The notes beneath the pieces were generated by a model that saw only the letters and a list, made by a program, of their open reading frames with translations, had not been told where the DNA came from and did not search any database. A stretch of DNA of 64,000 nucleotides, taken from NCBI RefSeq assembly GCF_013426915.1, contig NZ_AP023180.1, forward strand, positions 496,001 to 560,000. Direction: 5' to 3'. Positions 8,543-18,053 of this stretch are shown in pieces. Numbering within the stretch: the first letter of the stretch is position 1; each line of letters begins with the position of its first letter. Origin of the DNA: Paraburkholderia sp. PGU19. GTDB lineage: Bacteria > Pseudomonadota > Gammaproteobacteria > Burkholderiales > Burkholderiaceae. A program made the position numbers and the translations under genes.

Positions 8543-9493
8543 ATGAAGTTGATCATCAAAGCCGTTTCCGCATGTCTTGCCGGCCTTCTGGCCGCACTGT
8601 CGCTGCCCGCGCTCGCGCAGGACCCGCCGAGCTGCCGTGCCGTCCATTTCGCGGATATCGGCTGGACCGACATCACGTCGACGACGGCGCTCGCGTCGAC
8701 AGTATTCGAAGGGCTGGGTTATCAGCCGGTGACGACGGTGGCGTCCGTGCCAATCTCGTTTGCCGGGTTGAAGAGCAAGCAGCTCGACGTCTCGCTCGGC
8801 TACTGGTGGCCCGTGCAGGAAAAGGCGATTGCGCCGTTCGTCGATGCGAAGTCGATCAACGTCTTGCAGCCGCCCAATCTGACGGGCGCGAGGGCGACGT
8901 TTGCCGTGCCCACTTACGAATACGACGCGGGATTGAAGACTTTCGCCGATATCGCGAAGCATCGCGCGGAACTCGACGGAAAGATCTATGGCATCGAGCC
9001 GGGCAGCAGCGCGAATGCCGCAATCCAGAAGATGATCGCGACCAACCAGTTCGGTCTGGGCGGATTCAAGCTGATCGAATCGAGCGAAGCGGGCATGCTC
9101 GTGACCGTCGACCGTGCGGTGCGCGAGAAGAAATGGGTGGTCTTTCTCGGCTGGCAGCCGCATCCGATGAACATTCAGCTCGATATGAAGTACCTGAGCG
9201 GGAGCGAGGGCGTATTCGGTCCGAACGATGGCGAAGCGCGTGTCTATACGCTGACGTCGCCGGACTTCCTGACGCGCTGCCCGAATGCGGGAAAGCTCGT
9301 GAGCAATCTTCGCTTTACCACGCAGCTCGAGAACGTCGTGATGCAGTCGGTGATGAACAAGGAGAAACCGGCCGAAGCCGCTAAAGCGTACTTGAAAAAG
9401 AATCCGCAAGTACTCGACGAATGGCTTGCAGGCGTCAAGACGTATGACGGCAAGGATGGCTTGCCTGCCGTGAAGGCTTATCTCGGTCTTTGA
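8543..9493 (+). CDS. caiX: Carnitine ABC transporter substrate-binding protein (CaiX-like)
   Basis: A 316-residue periplasmic OpuAC/ProX-family binding protein. The signal peptide is MKLIIKAVSACLAGLLAAL, ending ALA before QDPP. Aromatic residues in ADIGWTD, LGYWWPVQE and FLGWQPH should form the cage for the trimethylammonium group. The frame extends 39 codons further upstream, but the ATG at 8543 has AAGGGGA before it and gives a clean signal peptide. It is first in an operon with carnitine dehydrogenase genes, as caiX is in Pseudomonas, so carnitine is the likely ligand. No transporter core is present here. Confidence 0.9.
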   Translation: MKLIIKAVSACLAGLLAALSLPALAQDPPSCRAVHFADIGWTDITSTTALASTVFEGLGYQPVTTVASVPISFAGLKSKQLDVSLGYWWPVQEKAIAPFVDAKSINVLQPPNLTGARATFAVPTYEYDAGLKTFADIAKHRAELDGKIYGIEPGSSANAAIQKMIATNQFGLGGFKLIESSEAGMLVTVDRAVREKKWVVFLGWQPHPMNIQLDMKYLSGSEGVFGPNDGEARVYTLTSPDFLTRCPNAGKLVSNLRFTTQLENVVMQSVMNKEKPAEAAKAYLKKNPQVLDEWLAGVKTYDGKDGLPAVKAYLGL

Positions 9494-9568
9494 GGTTCGA
9501 CATTCGAATACGGAAAGTACTGTTCCATTGCAACCAATCAGACACCACAGTTAACAGGAATTGCACGC

Positions 9569-10498
9569 ATGAACCATGAAGTGATCGTGACCTGCGCCGT
9601 CACGGGTGCAGGCGACACCGTCGGCAGGCATCCCGCCATTCCCGTCACGCCCAAACAGATCGCCGATGCCGCGATCGAAGCCGCAAAAGCAGGCGCAACC
9701 GTCGCGCACTGCCACGTCCGCGATCCGAAAACGGGACGCGGCAGCCGCGATCCGAATCTGTATCGCGAGGTCGTCGACCGTATTCGTTCCGCGGATACGG
9801 ACGTCATCATCAATCTGACGGCGGGCATGGGCGGGGACCTGGAGATCGGTCCCGGCGAAGACCCGATGCGCTTCGGCGCGGGCACCGATCTGGTCGGCGG
9901 CCTGACGCGGCTTGCGCATGTCGAAGAGCTTTTGCCGGAAATCTGCACGCTCGATTGCGGCACGCTCAATTTCGGCGACGGCGACTATATCTACGTGTCG
10001 ACGCCCGCTCAATTGCGGGCGGGCGCGAAGCGCATTCAGGAACTCGGCGTCAAGCCGGAACTGGAGATCTTCGATACGGGCCACCTGTGGTTCGCCAATC
10101 AATTGCTGAAAGAAGGTCTGCTCGATGCGCCGCCGATGTTTCAACTGTGCCTCGGTATTCCGTGGGGCGCGCCCGCCGATACGACGACGATGAAGGCGAT
10201 GGTCGACAACCTGCCGCCGGGCGCGCAATGGGCGGGTTTCGGCATCGGCCGGATGCAGATGCCGATGGTCGCGCAGGCGATGCTGCTCGGCGGTCACGTG
10301 CGCGTGGGTCTCGAAGACAACATCTGGCTCGACAAGGGCGTGCCTGCGAGCAATGGCTCGCTGGTCACGCGCGCCGTTGAAATCATCGAACGGCTCGGCG
10401 GCCGCGCGCTGACACCGGCGGAAGGCCGCAAGAAACTCGGCTTGCCCGCACGTGGCGAACGGCTGCTCGAAAAGCGCGCCGCAGAACAGTTCGCCTAG
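9569..10498 (+). CDS. cdhC: 3-dehydrocarnitine cleavage enzyme (BKACE family)
   Basis: A 309-residue TIM-barrel enzyme of the beta-keto acid cleavage family (formerly DUF849). The expected reaction is 3-dehydrocarnitine plus acetyl-CoA giving betainyl-CoA plus acetoacetate. H47 and H49 (VAHCHVRD) and E249 (VGLEDNIW) fit the zinc and active-site residues, and the barrel segments NLTAGMGG and LDCGTLNFG are conserved. Its length is typical. AGGAA precedes the ATG. It lies between caiX and carnitine dehydrogenase, which supports the dehydrocarnitine substrate among the many possible for this family. Confidence 0.92.
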   Translation: MNHEVIVTCAVTGAGDTVGRHPAIPVTPKQIADAAIEAAKAGATVAHCHVRDPKTGRGSRDPNLYREVVDRIRSADTDVIINLTAGMGGDLEIGPGEDPMRFGAGTDLVGGLTRLAHVEELLPEICTLDCGTLNFGDGDYIYVSTPAQLRAGAKRIQELGVKPELEIFDTGHLWFANQLLKEGLLDAPPMFQLCLGIPWGAPADTTTMKAMVDNLPPGAQWAGFGIGRMQMPMVAQAMLLGGHVRVGLEDNIWLDKGVPASNGSLVTRAVEIIERLGGRALTPAEGRKKLGLPARGERLLEKRAAEQFA

Positions 10499-10541
10499 CA
10501 GTTCGTATAACGCTTTGAATCAATCCAGAGGATCATCGGCA

Positions 10542-11507
10542 ATGGCAGTGATTACGGATATCAAGACTTTTGCAGCAATCGGCGCAGGTGTGATCGGCAG
10601 CGGCTGGGTGGCGCGCGCGCTCGCGCATGGGCTCGACGTCATTGCATGGGACCCGGCGCCGGGCGCGGAGAAGCAGTTGCGCGACAACGTCGCGAATGCA
10701 TGGCCTGCGCTCGAACGTGTCGGACTCGCGGCGGGGGCTTCGCAGGAGCGTCTGCGTTTCGTGAAGACGATTGAAGCGTGCGTCGCGGATGCCGACTTCA
10801 TTCAGGAAAGCGCGCCTGAACGCGAGGAATTGAAGCTTGCGTTGCATGAACAGATCAGCCGCGCCGCGAAGCCCGATGCGATCATCGCATCGTCGACATC
10901 GGGCCTGCTGCCTAGCGATTTCTATGCACGCGCGTTGCACCCCGAGCGCTGTATCGTCGGGCATCCGTTCAACCCTGTGTATCTGTTGCCGCTTGTCGAA
11001 GTGCTGGGCGGTGAGCAAACCGCGCCTTCGACCATCGACGCCGCAATGAGCATCTATCGCGCGCTCGGCATGCGGCCGCTGCATGTGCGCAAGGAAGTGC
11101 CGGGCTTTATCGCCGACCGACTGCTCGAAGCGCTATGGCGCGAGGCGCTGCATCTCGTCGATGAAGGTGTCGCGACGACGGGGGAAATCGACGATGCGAT
11201 CCGCTTCGGCGCGGGCATCCGCTGGTCGTTCATGGGGACGTTCCTTACCTATACGCTGGCTGGCGGCGACGCAGGCATGCGGCATTTCATGCAGCAATTC
11301 GGGCCCGCGCTGGAATTGCCGTGGACGAAACTCGTCGCGCCGAAGCTGACGGATCAGTTGATCGATCGCGTGGTGGACGGGACGGCGGAGCAGGTCGGTC
11401 CGCGTTCCATCAAGCAACTCGAACGCTATCGCGACGAATGCATCACGAACGTGCTGTCCGCGATTGCCGAAACGAAAGCGCGTCATGGCTTGAGGGCCGA
11501 CGAATAA
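10542..11507 (+). CDS. cdhA: L-carnitine 3-dehydrogenase
   Basis: A 321-residue NAD-dependent enzyme of the 3-hydroxyacyl-CoA dehydrogenase superfamily that oxidises L-carnitine to 3-dehydrocarnitine. The Rossmann motif GAGVIGSGW is at residues 14-22. The catalytic region [12 protein letters not shown] leads into [16 protein letters not shown], with H141 and N144 as active-site residues. A conserved C-terminal helical domain begins near [15 protein letters not shown]. The start at 10542 has AGAGGAT upstream; the open frame extends into cdhC but without support. The product feeds CdhC, encoded just upstream. Confidence 0.95.
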   Translation: MAVITDIKTFAAIGAGVIGSGWVARALAHGLDVIAWDPAPGAEKQLRDNVANAWPALERVGLAAGASQERLRFVKTIEACVADADFIQESAPEREELKLALHEQISRAAKPDAIIASSTSGLLPSDFYARALHPERCIVGHPFNPVYLLPLVEVLGGEQTAPSTIDAAMSIYRALGMRPLHVRKEVPGFIADRLLEALWREALHLVDEGVATTGEIDDAIRFGAGIRWSFMGTFLTYTLAGGDAGMRHFMQQFGPALELPWTKLVAPKLTDQLIDRVVDGTAEQVGPRSIKQLERYRDECITNVLSAIAETKARHGLRADE

Positions 11508-11600
11508 GGTCGGGTAATATCTGTGCGTGTGCGGGGCATCGAAACGAAACAGATGTCCCGCGCGTGCAGTACCTCATTCAAAGCAATGGAGACATTCGCC

Positions 11601-12092
11601 ATGCCGCGACACGCGGAATTGCCTGCGTATCACGACGTCGTGCGCGCCGAGTGGGTCGACTACAACGGCCATCTGCGCGACGCGTTCTATATGCTGATTT
11701 TCAGCTTCGCCACCGATGCGCTGATCGAGCAGATCGGCCTCGACGACGCGGTGCGCAAAGCGCGTGGCCGCTCGATCTACACACTCGAAGCGCACATCCA
11801 CTATCTGCACGAAATCAAGGAAGGCGCGCGAGTGCGGGTCGAGATGCGCGTACTCGCGCATGACGCCAAGCGCATGCACCTGTACCTCGAAATGTTCGCG
11901 GACGATGGCACTGAAGCCGTCGCGGCGGGCGAGCAGATGCTGTTGCACGTCGATACCAGCGGGCCGCGTTCAGCGGTGTTCGACAGCGATGTCGAAGCGC
12001 GCGTGCGCGCGCTCGTCGATGCGCAAGCGGCGCTGCCTGCGCCCCGATACGCGGGGCGCGTGATTGGCTTGCCAGGGCAAACGCGTAAATAG
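11601..12092 (+). CDS. cdhB: Betainyl-CoA thioesterase (hotdog fold)
   Basis: A 163-residue hotdog-fold acyl-CoA thioesterase. The motif AEWVDYNGHLRDAFY, with a conserved D-x-N-G-H core, matches 4-hydroxybenzoyl-CoA-type thioesterases. In this operon it should hydrolyse betainyl-CoA to glycine betaine and CoA, completing the conversion begun by CdhA and CdhC. I chose the ATG at 11601 because GGAGA lies about 9 nt upstream and the protein then begins at the family N-terminus; an ATG five codons earlier (11586) is possible. The gene lies 93 bp after cdhA. Confidence 0.88.
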   Translation: MPRHAELPAYHDVVRAEWVDYNGHLRDAFYMLIFSFATDALIEQIGLDDAVRKARGRSIYTLEAHIHYLHEIKEGARVRVEMRVLAHDAKRMHLYLEMFADDGTEAVAAGEQMLLHVDTSGPRSAVFDSDVEARVRALVDAQAALPAPRYAGRVIGLPGQTRK

Positions 12093-12143
12093 CGCCGCGC
12101 GCATTCGCGTGCATGATCAGAAAACATCAGCGGAGCACGCGAC

Positions 12144-13079
12144 ATGCTCGAACCTGAGATGGCTGAATTCGTCGAGTGCACGAAGGGTCTTTATCCGCGC
12201 GATCGATCGGCATCGACAATTGCCGAACAGCGAGCGGTGTACGAGCGGTACGCCGCCGCGTTCACGCCGCCATTGCCCGATGGCGTGACGACTCACGATG
12301 CGCCTTTCACATCGCCTGATGGACATACGTTCGACGTGCGCCTGTATGCGCCCGCTGAGCGCACGCGGTCGGCGGGCACGGTGCTGTATTTTCATGGCGG
12401 CGGCTTCGTCGTCGGGTCGCTCGACAGTCACGATCTGATCACGGCGCGCATCGCGGCGGATACAGGGTTGTGCGTGGTGGCCGTCGATTATCGGCTTGCG
12501 CCCGATCATCCCGCGCCTGCTGCTCACGACGATTGCGTCGCCGTCACGCGCGCCGCGCTCGATGGCCGCCTGCCGTTCGGTCCGCTACCGCGTTCGCTGC
12601 AACTGGCAGGCGACAGCGCGGGCGGCACGCTCGCGGCGAGTGTCGCGATGCGTCTGCGCGACGAAGGGAAAGCGGGCGTGCGCAGCGTCGCGCTGGTTTA
12701 TCCGATGCTGGGCATCGAACCGCAATTGCCCGCGCGCGATTCGGAAGCCGATGCGCCGATGCTCACGCTCGCCGATGTGCGACGCTACGGCGCGCTGTAT
12801 TGGGCGAGTCAGGCGCGCGATCACGCGTGGACCGTTCCGCTCGAAGCATCACGCTATGATGGATTGCCGCCGACGCTCGCGATCGGCGTCGAGCACGATC
12901 CATTGCGCGACGATGCCCGCGTCTTTGCCGAGCGCATCCGCGCGGCGGGAGGACAGGCGAGTACGCCCGTCGGCATCGGTCTCGTGCACGGATCGTGGCG
13001 CGCGCTGGCGACGAGTCCCGGCGTGCAGTGGATGCATCGCGAAGTGTGCCGCTTCCTCGTCGAACACGCGGCCGGTTGA
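12144..13079 (+). CDS. hocS: Alpha/beta hydrolase of the HSL family, probable acylcarnitine hydrolase
   Basis: A 311-residue cytosolic esterase of the hormone-sensitive-lipase family. The oxyanion motif HGGG is at residues 84-87 and the nucleophile elbow GDSAGG at 156-161 (Ser158). The catalytic Asp lies in EHDPLRDD and the His in VHGSW near the C-terminus. As the last gene after caiX-cdhC-cdhA-cdhB, it occupies the place of hocS in Pseudomonas, whose product releases carnitine from short-chain O-acylcarnitines. The substrate is therefore inferred from synteny. GGAG lies upstream of the ATG. Confidence 0.85.
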   Translation: MLEPEMAEFVECTKGLYPRDRSASTIAEQRAVYERYAAAFTPPLPDGVTTHDAPFTSPDGHTFDVRLYAPAERTRSAGTVLYFHGGGFVVGSLDSHDLITARIAADTGLCVVAVDYRLAPDHPAPAAHDDCVAVTRAALDGRLPFGPLPRSLQLAGDSAGGTLAASVAMRLRDEGKAGVRSVALVYPMLGIEPQLPARDSEADAPMLTLADVRRYGALYWASQARDHAWTVPLEASRYDGLPPTLAIGVEHDPLRDDARVFAERIRAAGGQASTPVGIGLVHGSWRALATSPGVQWMHREVCRFLVEHAAG

Positions 13080-13080
13080 C

Positions 13081-13095
13081 GTCGGGAACCCCGAC
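13081..13095 (+). terminator. Weak hairpin after hocS
   Basis: GTCGGG and CCCGAC arms enclose three bases directly after the stop codon. No T-run follows, so this is only a possible terminator. Confidence 0.3.
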
Positions 13096-13120
13096 TGCCG
13101 ATTGTTACCAGAAACGTGGG

Positions 13121-13408
13121 TTATGCAGCGAATGCGTGCTCAAGCACTTCGGCCGCGATCATGGCGGAGGCGTTCGCGGGAGCGGGGCGTTCGGCCGGTT
13201 TGAAGACGGCGTCGCCGCGCCGGATCTTTCTGCGCGAAACGGCGCAAGTGCCCGACGTATGCGCGGAGCGGCGGCGCCAGCGTTGCTCGCCATAATGGCA
13301 GCGGCCGGGTTCGATCCAGCGGATTACCAGCGTCGTGTCAGAGTGTTCGAGAATCTCGATGCGCAACCCGTTAGCGCCCATCAACGGTAAACACTCCAGG
13401 GTGGTCAT
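13121..13408 (-). CDS. Small DUF3331-like protein
   Basis: A 95-residue protein. The central segment, with paired arginines, SGTCAVSRRKIRRGDAVF and a following KPAERPAP, resembles the short Burkholderiales proteins grouped as DUF3331; the motif looks like a degraded zinc-ribbon or nucleic-acid-binding patch. Only one cysteine is in that motif and one earlier in EPGRCHYG, so a full zinc site is not obvious. No signal peptide or membrane segment is present. It is convergent with hocS and has no functional partner nearby. The function is unknown; the family call is from memory of the motif. Confidence 0.65.
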   Translation of the reverse strand: MTTLECLPLMGANGLRIEILEHSDTTLVIRWIEPGRCHYGEQRWRRRSAHTSGTCAVSRRKIRRGDAVFKPAERPAPANASAMIAAEVLEHAFAA

Positions 13409-13786
13409 GGTCGGCTCCGTATTTGTGGTGTGCCGAATTTAGACCCGCGCGCGCGTGAGAGCCATTGTGCTCGCGTAGAAACACTGTTCCCGATTTAGCA
13501 ATAATCGGGTGTTGAGCATGCTTGCGGACGGTATAAAGCCGATTTGAGGCTTGTCATATCGATTACACGCAAATATGCAACGAACTGTTGTATGAAAGGC
13601 GGAAAAGGGCCGGACCGTTTGCCTGGTCTGCCGGCAATCGTTGCATCCTTTAAGATGAAGGGCTTGGCAGCGCCGCGGCGAGCGCGCAGGCACCGCGCAT
13701 GCGCTTATCCGCTGACGGTGTTTGCCCGCCCCAATCATTGCGATGCACGTTCGTTGAACGCGCATCGAGTTTCATCACGAGGTCAC
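13409..13786. other. 378-bp intergenic region without a recognised gene
   Basis: This lies between the divergent DUF3331-like gene and the AI-2E-family transporter gene. It has a lower-GC stretch (about 13480-13600) that could hold promoters for both, but I find no strong dyad, RNA or conserved open frame. Confidence 0.5.
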
Positions 13787-14872
13787 ATGAACCAGCGCCC
13801 GCCCGACGTTCCATCCAAGGCCGACATGCCGAACCGCCGCAAGATGCAGCGGCTGGCTTCGGCCGCGCTGTATGCCGTGATGGTGGCGCTGGCGATCTGG
13901 GTGATCCGCGATTTCGTGCCGGCCATTGCGTGGGCTTGCGTGATCGCGATTGCGCTGTGGCCGGCATTTCACCGGATCGAAGAGCACAGGCTGTTCAAGG
14001 GGCGTTCGACGCTGATCGCGACCGTTCTGACCATCGCTATCGGCTTGCTGTTTCTGCTGCCTGTCGGAATCGGGATTGCACAGGCGGCGGCCGAGGCGCA
14101 TGACGTGATCGAATGGGCGCGTGACGCGCAGGAGAACGGTATTCCGTTGCCGGACTTCGTTCAGCATCTGCCGTTTGGCGCTTCACAGATCGGGGCCTGG
14201 TGGCAGGACAACCTGACGCAGCCGCTGCGCGATTCGCCCGCGATGAAGGGATTGCACGGCGGCGCTGTCGTCACGTTCGGCCGGCATTTCGGCGCGCGGG
14301 CCGCGCACGCGCTGATGCTGTTCGGCTTCATGCTCGTCACGCTGTTCGTGATCTTTCAGGCCGGGCCGAAGCTGTCGTGCGAATTGATGAAGGGCGTGCG
14401 GCGCGCGTTCGGCTATGACGGCATGCATCTCGCCGAACGGATGGCTGCGGCTGTGCGCGGGACGGTGTCGGGGCTGGTGGTCGTCGGGATTGGCGAGGGG
14501 GCGCTGCTGTTGCTTGCCTATATGCTGACGGGGGTCCCGCACGCGGCGCTGCTCGGGTTCGTCACGGCCGTCGCCGCGATGCTGCCGTTCTGCGCGCCGA
14601 TCGTATTCTGCGGCGCGGCGCTGTGGCTCTTCATCGAGCAGGGCGCGCTCGTTCCTGCGATCGGCCTTGCCGTGTTCGGTTTCGTTGTCGCGTTTGTCGC
14701 CGAGCACTTCGTGCGACCGGTGCTGATCGGCAGTTCCGCGCGGCTGCCGTTTCTGCTCGTGCTGTTCGGGATTCTAGGCGGCGCGGAGACGTTCGGGCTG
14801 CTTGGGCTATTCGTCGGCCCGGCGCTGATGACGGTGCTGATGGTGCTATGGACCGAGTGGGTCGAGCGCTGA
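13787..14872 (+). CDS. AI-2E-family (PerM/YdiK-like) membrane protein
   Basis: A 361-residue inner-membrane protein with about seven or eight hydrophobic segments. The paired N-terminal helices are AALYAVMVALAIWVI and PAIAWACVIAIALWPAF. The C-terminal half has the family pattern YMLTGVPHAALLGFVTAVAAMLP, then EHFVRPVLIGSSARLPFL and GLFVGPALMTVLMVLW. Members are proposed exporters, and some act as Na/Li-H antiporters; the substrate here is not indicated. The ATG at 13787 follows an AGG-containing leader, while the open frame extends 81 codons upstream in unlikely sequence. Confidence 0.88.
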   Translation: MNQRPPDVPSKADMPNRRKMQRLASAALYAVMVALAIWVIRDFVPAIAWACVIAIALWPAFHRIEEHRLFKGRSTLIATVLTIAIGLLFLLPVGIGIAQAAAEAHDVIEWARDAQENGIPLPDFVQHLPFGASQIGAWWQDNLTQPLRDSPAMKGLHGGAVVTFGRHFGARAAHALMLFGFMLVTLFVIFQAGPKLSCELMKGVRRAFGYDGMHLAERMAAAVRGTVSGLVVVGIGEGALLLLAYMLTGVPHAALLGFVTAVAAMLPFCAPIVFCGAALWLFIEQGALVPAIGLAVFGFVVAFVAEHFVRPVLIGSSARLPFLLVLFGILGGAETFGLLGLFVGPALMTVLMVLWTEWVER

Positions 14873-14934
14873 TGCGACTTTTTTGATGCGGTGTCTGGTT
14901 TAGTCAGGCTCGCGTAAGTGCCTGATCGCGGATT

Positions 14935-16038
14935 TCAGGCGGGGCCCGAGCCGCGCAGGCGCAGCGTCAGCACGCGCGAGATCGGCACCGATACTTTGGC
15001 GACGGCGAACAGCGAGCCGATCGCGACGGCGTCGGCGACGAGGCCGAGCGGGACATTCAGATAGCCGTCGGTGGCCGTGTAGAGCAGCGAGTCGACCACA
15101 AGCGAGATCACCGTCCCCGCGACAAAGCACAACAGGCCCTTGCGCCCGACGAGTCCGACCCACGGCAGGCGCTGCGCGAGCGCTCGCACCCAGCCAATGC
15201 GCACCATATTCGCGACGAGCCATGCGATCGCGAGGAAATTCACCGCGCGCAGCCACGACAGATTCTGTTTCAGGCTGCTGTCCAGCGGCCCCGCTTCCAC
15301 GAATAGCTTGAACCAGGCGGCAGCTGCGACGATGCCGCAGGCGAGCACGGTCAATAGCCACCCGTGGCGGTGCGCACTCGCGCGCTGATAAACGGGCTGC
15401 GTCTGCGCGATCACGCCAAGCACGAACATCAACTGCCACGCGAAGGGATTGAAGTCCCATTGCGCATCGTCCGCGACGGGCAGATGCGGCAGCAACGACG
15501 GCGCAGTCGACCACACGGCGAGGCTGACCGCCAGCAGCAGCCACGGCTTGCTGCGCGCGAGCGGCAGGATGGCGGGCACGGCAAACGCGAAGAATGCATA
15601 CATGGGCAACACCGACGCCAGATACGGCTGGCGACGGAACAGCAGGATGTCGCGCAGGACGGCCGTGGGCGCGTCCATCATGTCGTCGAGATCGGTCGTG
15701 GCCATGTTGGGCGCGTCGATGCTGAACGCGCTCATCACGGCGCTTACGAGCAGCATCAGGACGGCCGTGATCAGAAACGCCCTATACAGCTCGAGTGAGC
15801 GCTTGAAGAAGCGGTTTCGTGCGTCGGCTTCCGTGTGGCGCTTCGCCAGCGACGCGTAGGCCGTGGCCGTCGCGAATCCACCGAGGAAGACGAAGACTTC
15901 GGCCGCGTCGCACAGCGCGTACGCGTGCAGCGTCGCGCGCGACAGGATGCTGCCGCCGATGTGGTCGACGACGATAAATACAAGAACCAGCCCTCGGAAG
16001 AAGTCCAGTTCGATCAGACGGTTTTTCGATGCCTGCAT
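14935..16038 (-). CDS. OpgC-domain multipass membrane protein (acyltransferase-like)
   Basis: About 367 residues with some ten transmembrane segments. The N-terminus RLIELDFFRGLVLVFIVVDH is the OpgC/acyltransferase-3-type opening, with the conserved Asp-Phe-Arg and His of the first helix, followed by CDAAEVFVFLGGF. OpgC succinylates periplasmic glucans, so a role in modifying a glycan is plausible; its position beside an exopolysaccharide locus fits but proves nothing. I chose the start at 16038 because it gives the family N-terminus. An in-frame ATG at 16230 would add 64 low-complexity, Ala/Pro/Arg-rich residues and has no good ribosome binding site. Confidence 0.8.
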   Translation of the reverse strand: MQASKNRLIELDFFRGLVLVFIVVDHIGGSILSRATLHAYALCDAAEVFVFLGGFATATAYASLAKRHTEADARNRFFKRSLELYRAFLITAVLMLLVSAVMSAFSIDAPNMATTDLDDMMDAPTAVLRDILLFRRQPYLASVLPMYAFFAFAVPAILPLARSKPWLLLAVSLAVWSTAPSLLPHLPVADDAQWDFNPFAWQLMFVLGVIAQTQPVYQRASAHRHGWLLTVLACGIVAAAAWFKLFVEAGPLDSSLKQNLSWLRAVNFLAIAWLVANMVRIGWVRALAQRLPWVGLVGRKGLLCFVAGTVISLVVDSLLYTATDGYLNVPLGLVADAVAIGSLFAVAKVSVPISRVLTLRLRGSGPA

Positions 16039-16587
16039 GCGTTTTTTCGGCGAAAACGCCTCCGCGAGACGGTGCGCGGGTGACGCGCAGCGCGGGCTCG
16101 GTGAGGCTGGAATTTTGGGGCGTTGCTTTGTGGCTGTTGCGCCGGTCGCGGTCCCTGCGGTGGGCCAGGGAGGGCTTGGCGCGGTAGCGCGGCGTTGGTT
16201 CGTGGCGGTTTCTATGAGGTTTTGCAGCATAGGGACCGAACTTGGAATCGCCGCACGACCCCATGTGGACCGACATTATCTCTCAGAGTTCCTCCGGATT
16301 GTGTTTTTGTTGGGAACGTGGTTGGCGCGGGTGATGTCTGGGTTGGAATATGAAATGAGGGTTGGCGAAAACGGTTCGGGTATTGGCGGGAAAGGTGGTG
16401 AGGGGATTCGTATGCTTGCGGGTCTTTGGGAGGGGGGCGAAGTCAGTCTACCTCGTTGTGCTTCGCACGGGCAACGGAGGCGAAGCACAGCTCAACTGGA
16501 TTTGCGCGCGTCGAGGCGCGGCACTTTGGCGAGAGGCGTGCTTCTGCGCACCCCGTCGCATTGGACGCAAGGAATAGCTAGGCGCGT
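16039..16587. promoter_or_regulatory. Leader region of the exopolysaccharide locus, 549 bp
   Basis: Non-coding region between the OpgC-like gene and ugd. Its codon patterns do not look protein-like in any frame. The part from 16300 is G-rich and of mixed composition. It contains a 10-bp inverted repeat at 16457-16489 about 100 bp before ugd. The main exopolysaccharide promoter presumably lies here. Confidence 0.5.
16457..16489 (+). promoter_or_regulatory. Perfect 10-bp inverted repeat in the ugd leader
   Basis: Arms TGTGCTTCGC (16457-16466) and GCGAAGCACA (16480-16489) are separated by 13 bases. No T-run follows. It could be a protein-binding site or a leader-RNA hairpin. Confidence 0.45.
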
Positions 16588-18051
16588 ATGAAAATCACCA
16601 TCATCGGCACGGGTTACGTAGGTCTCGTCACGGGCGCATGTCTTGCCGAAGTCGGCAACGACGTTTTCTGTCTGGACGTCGATCCGCGCAAGATCGACAT
16701 TCTCAACAACGGCGGCATGCCGATCCATGAGCCGGGCCTGCGGGAGATCATCGCGCGCTCGCGCGCAGCGGGGCGCATCACGTTTTCGACCGATGTCGAG
16801 GCGAGTGTCGCGCACGGTGAGATCCAGTTCATCGCCGTGGGCACGCCACCCGACGAAGACGGCTCCGCCGACCTGCAATATGTGCTCGAAGCGGCCCGCG
16901 ACATCGGCCGCACGATGAACGGCTTCAAGGTGATCGTCGACAAGTCGACGGTGCCCGTCGGCACTGCGCAGCGCGTGCGCGCGGTGATCGCGGAAGAACT
17001 GGAGAAGCGCGGTCTCGCGGACAGCGCGCAGCATCGGTTCTCGATCGTGTCGAATCCGGAGTTCCTGAAGGAAGGCGCAGCCGTCGACGACTTCATGCGT
17101 CCGGACCGTATCGTCGTCGGCGTCGACAATGACGAAGACGGCGACAAGGCGCGCGAGAAGATCCGCCGCCTGTACGCGCCGTTCAACCGCAATCACGAGC
17201 GCACGCTTTACATGGATGTGCGCTTGGCCGAATTCACGAAGTACGCGGCTAACGCGATGCTCGCCACGCGCATCTCGTTCATGAACGAGATGGCAAATCT
17301 GGCCGATACGGTCGGCGCGGACATCGAAGCCGTGCGCCGCGGCATCGGCTCGGACCCGCGCATCGGCTATCACTTCCTGTACGCGGGCGTCGGTTATGGC
17401 GGCTCGTGCTTTCCTAAGGACGTGCAGGCGCTGATCCGCACGGGCAGCGAGATGGGCCACAGCCTGCGCATTCTGGAAGCCGTCGAAGAAGTGAACCACG
17501 AGCAGAAGGAAGTGCTCGTGCGCAAGATCACGGACGCGCTCGGCGAAGATCTGAGCGACCGCACCTTCGCTGTGTGGGGTCTCTCGTTCAAGCCGAATAC
17601 CGACGACATGCGCGAGGCGCCGAGCCGCCGCGTGATCGCGCAACTGCTCGCGCGCGGCGCGACGGTGCGCGGGTACGATCCCGTCGCGACGGCGGAGGCG
17701 AAGCGCGTGTTCGCGCTCGATCTCGCCAGCGCGCCCGACCACCAGGCGCGCCTGCACTTCACGAGCACGCAGGACGAAACGCTCGCGGGCGCCGATGCAC
17801 TCGTCATCGTCACGGAATGGAAGGAGTTCAAGAGCCCGGACTTCACGCGTCTGAAGGCCGAGCTGAAAACGCCGCTGATTTTCGACGGCCGCAATCTGTA
17901 CGAACCCGAAGCGATGTCCGAACTCGGCATCGACTATTACTCGGTTGGACGGCGAAGTATTGATCGTCGCTCTTCCCGTCTAATCGATCGACGAGCTAGT
18001 GCGATGACCTCCTTTCACTGCGATCAGATCGAGTTGAGAGAAGACTCCTGA
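16588..18051 (+). CDS. ugd: UDP-glucose 6-dehydrogenase
   Basis: A 487-residue NAD-dependent enzyme that oxidises UDP-glucose to UDP-glucuronate, a precursor for acidic exopolysaccharide. The NAD-binding motif [10 protein letters not shown] is at residues 7-16, the SNPEFLKEG segment at 155-163, and the catalytic Cys274 in GGSCFPKD. Three domains are complete. The last 30 or so residues after DYYSVGR are an Arg/Ser-rich tail ([15 protein letters not shown]) unlike the usual C-terminus, and base composition falls here, as if the 3' end were a recombination junction. The phosphatase gene follows two bases after the stop codon. It corresponds to bceC in cepacian loci. Confidence 0.96.
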   Translation: MKITIIGTGYVGLVTGACLAEVGNDVFCLDVDPRKIDILNNGGMPIHEPGLREIIARSRAAGRITFSTDVEASVAHGEIQFIAVGTPPDEDGSADLQYVLEAARDIGRTMNGFKVIVDKSTVPVGTAQRVRAVIAEELEKRGLADSAQHRFSIVSNPEFLKEGAAVDDFMRPDRIVVGVDNDEDGDKAREKIRRLYAPFNRNHERTLYMDVRLAEFTKYAANAMLATRISFMNEMANLADTVGADIEAVRRGIGSDPRIGYHFLYAGVGYGGSCFPKDVQALIRTGSEMGHSLRILEAVEEVNHEQKEVLVRKITDALGEDLSDRTFAVWGLSFKPNTDDMREAPSRRVIAQLLARGATVRGYDPVATAEAKRVFALDLASAPDHQARLHFTSTQDETLAGADALVIVTEWKEFKSPDFTRLKAELKTPLIFDGRNLYEPEAMSELGIDYYSVGRRSIDRRSSRLIDRRASAMTSFHCDQIELREDS

Positions 18052-18053
18052 CC

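Noticed and set aside
16240..16591. Open frames in the G-rich region before ugd
   Set aside because: Codon pattern and composition are unlike neighbouring genes, and no ribosome binding site or recognisable protein is seen.
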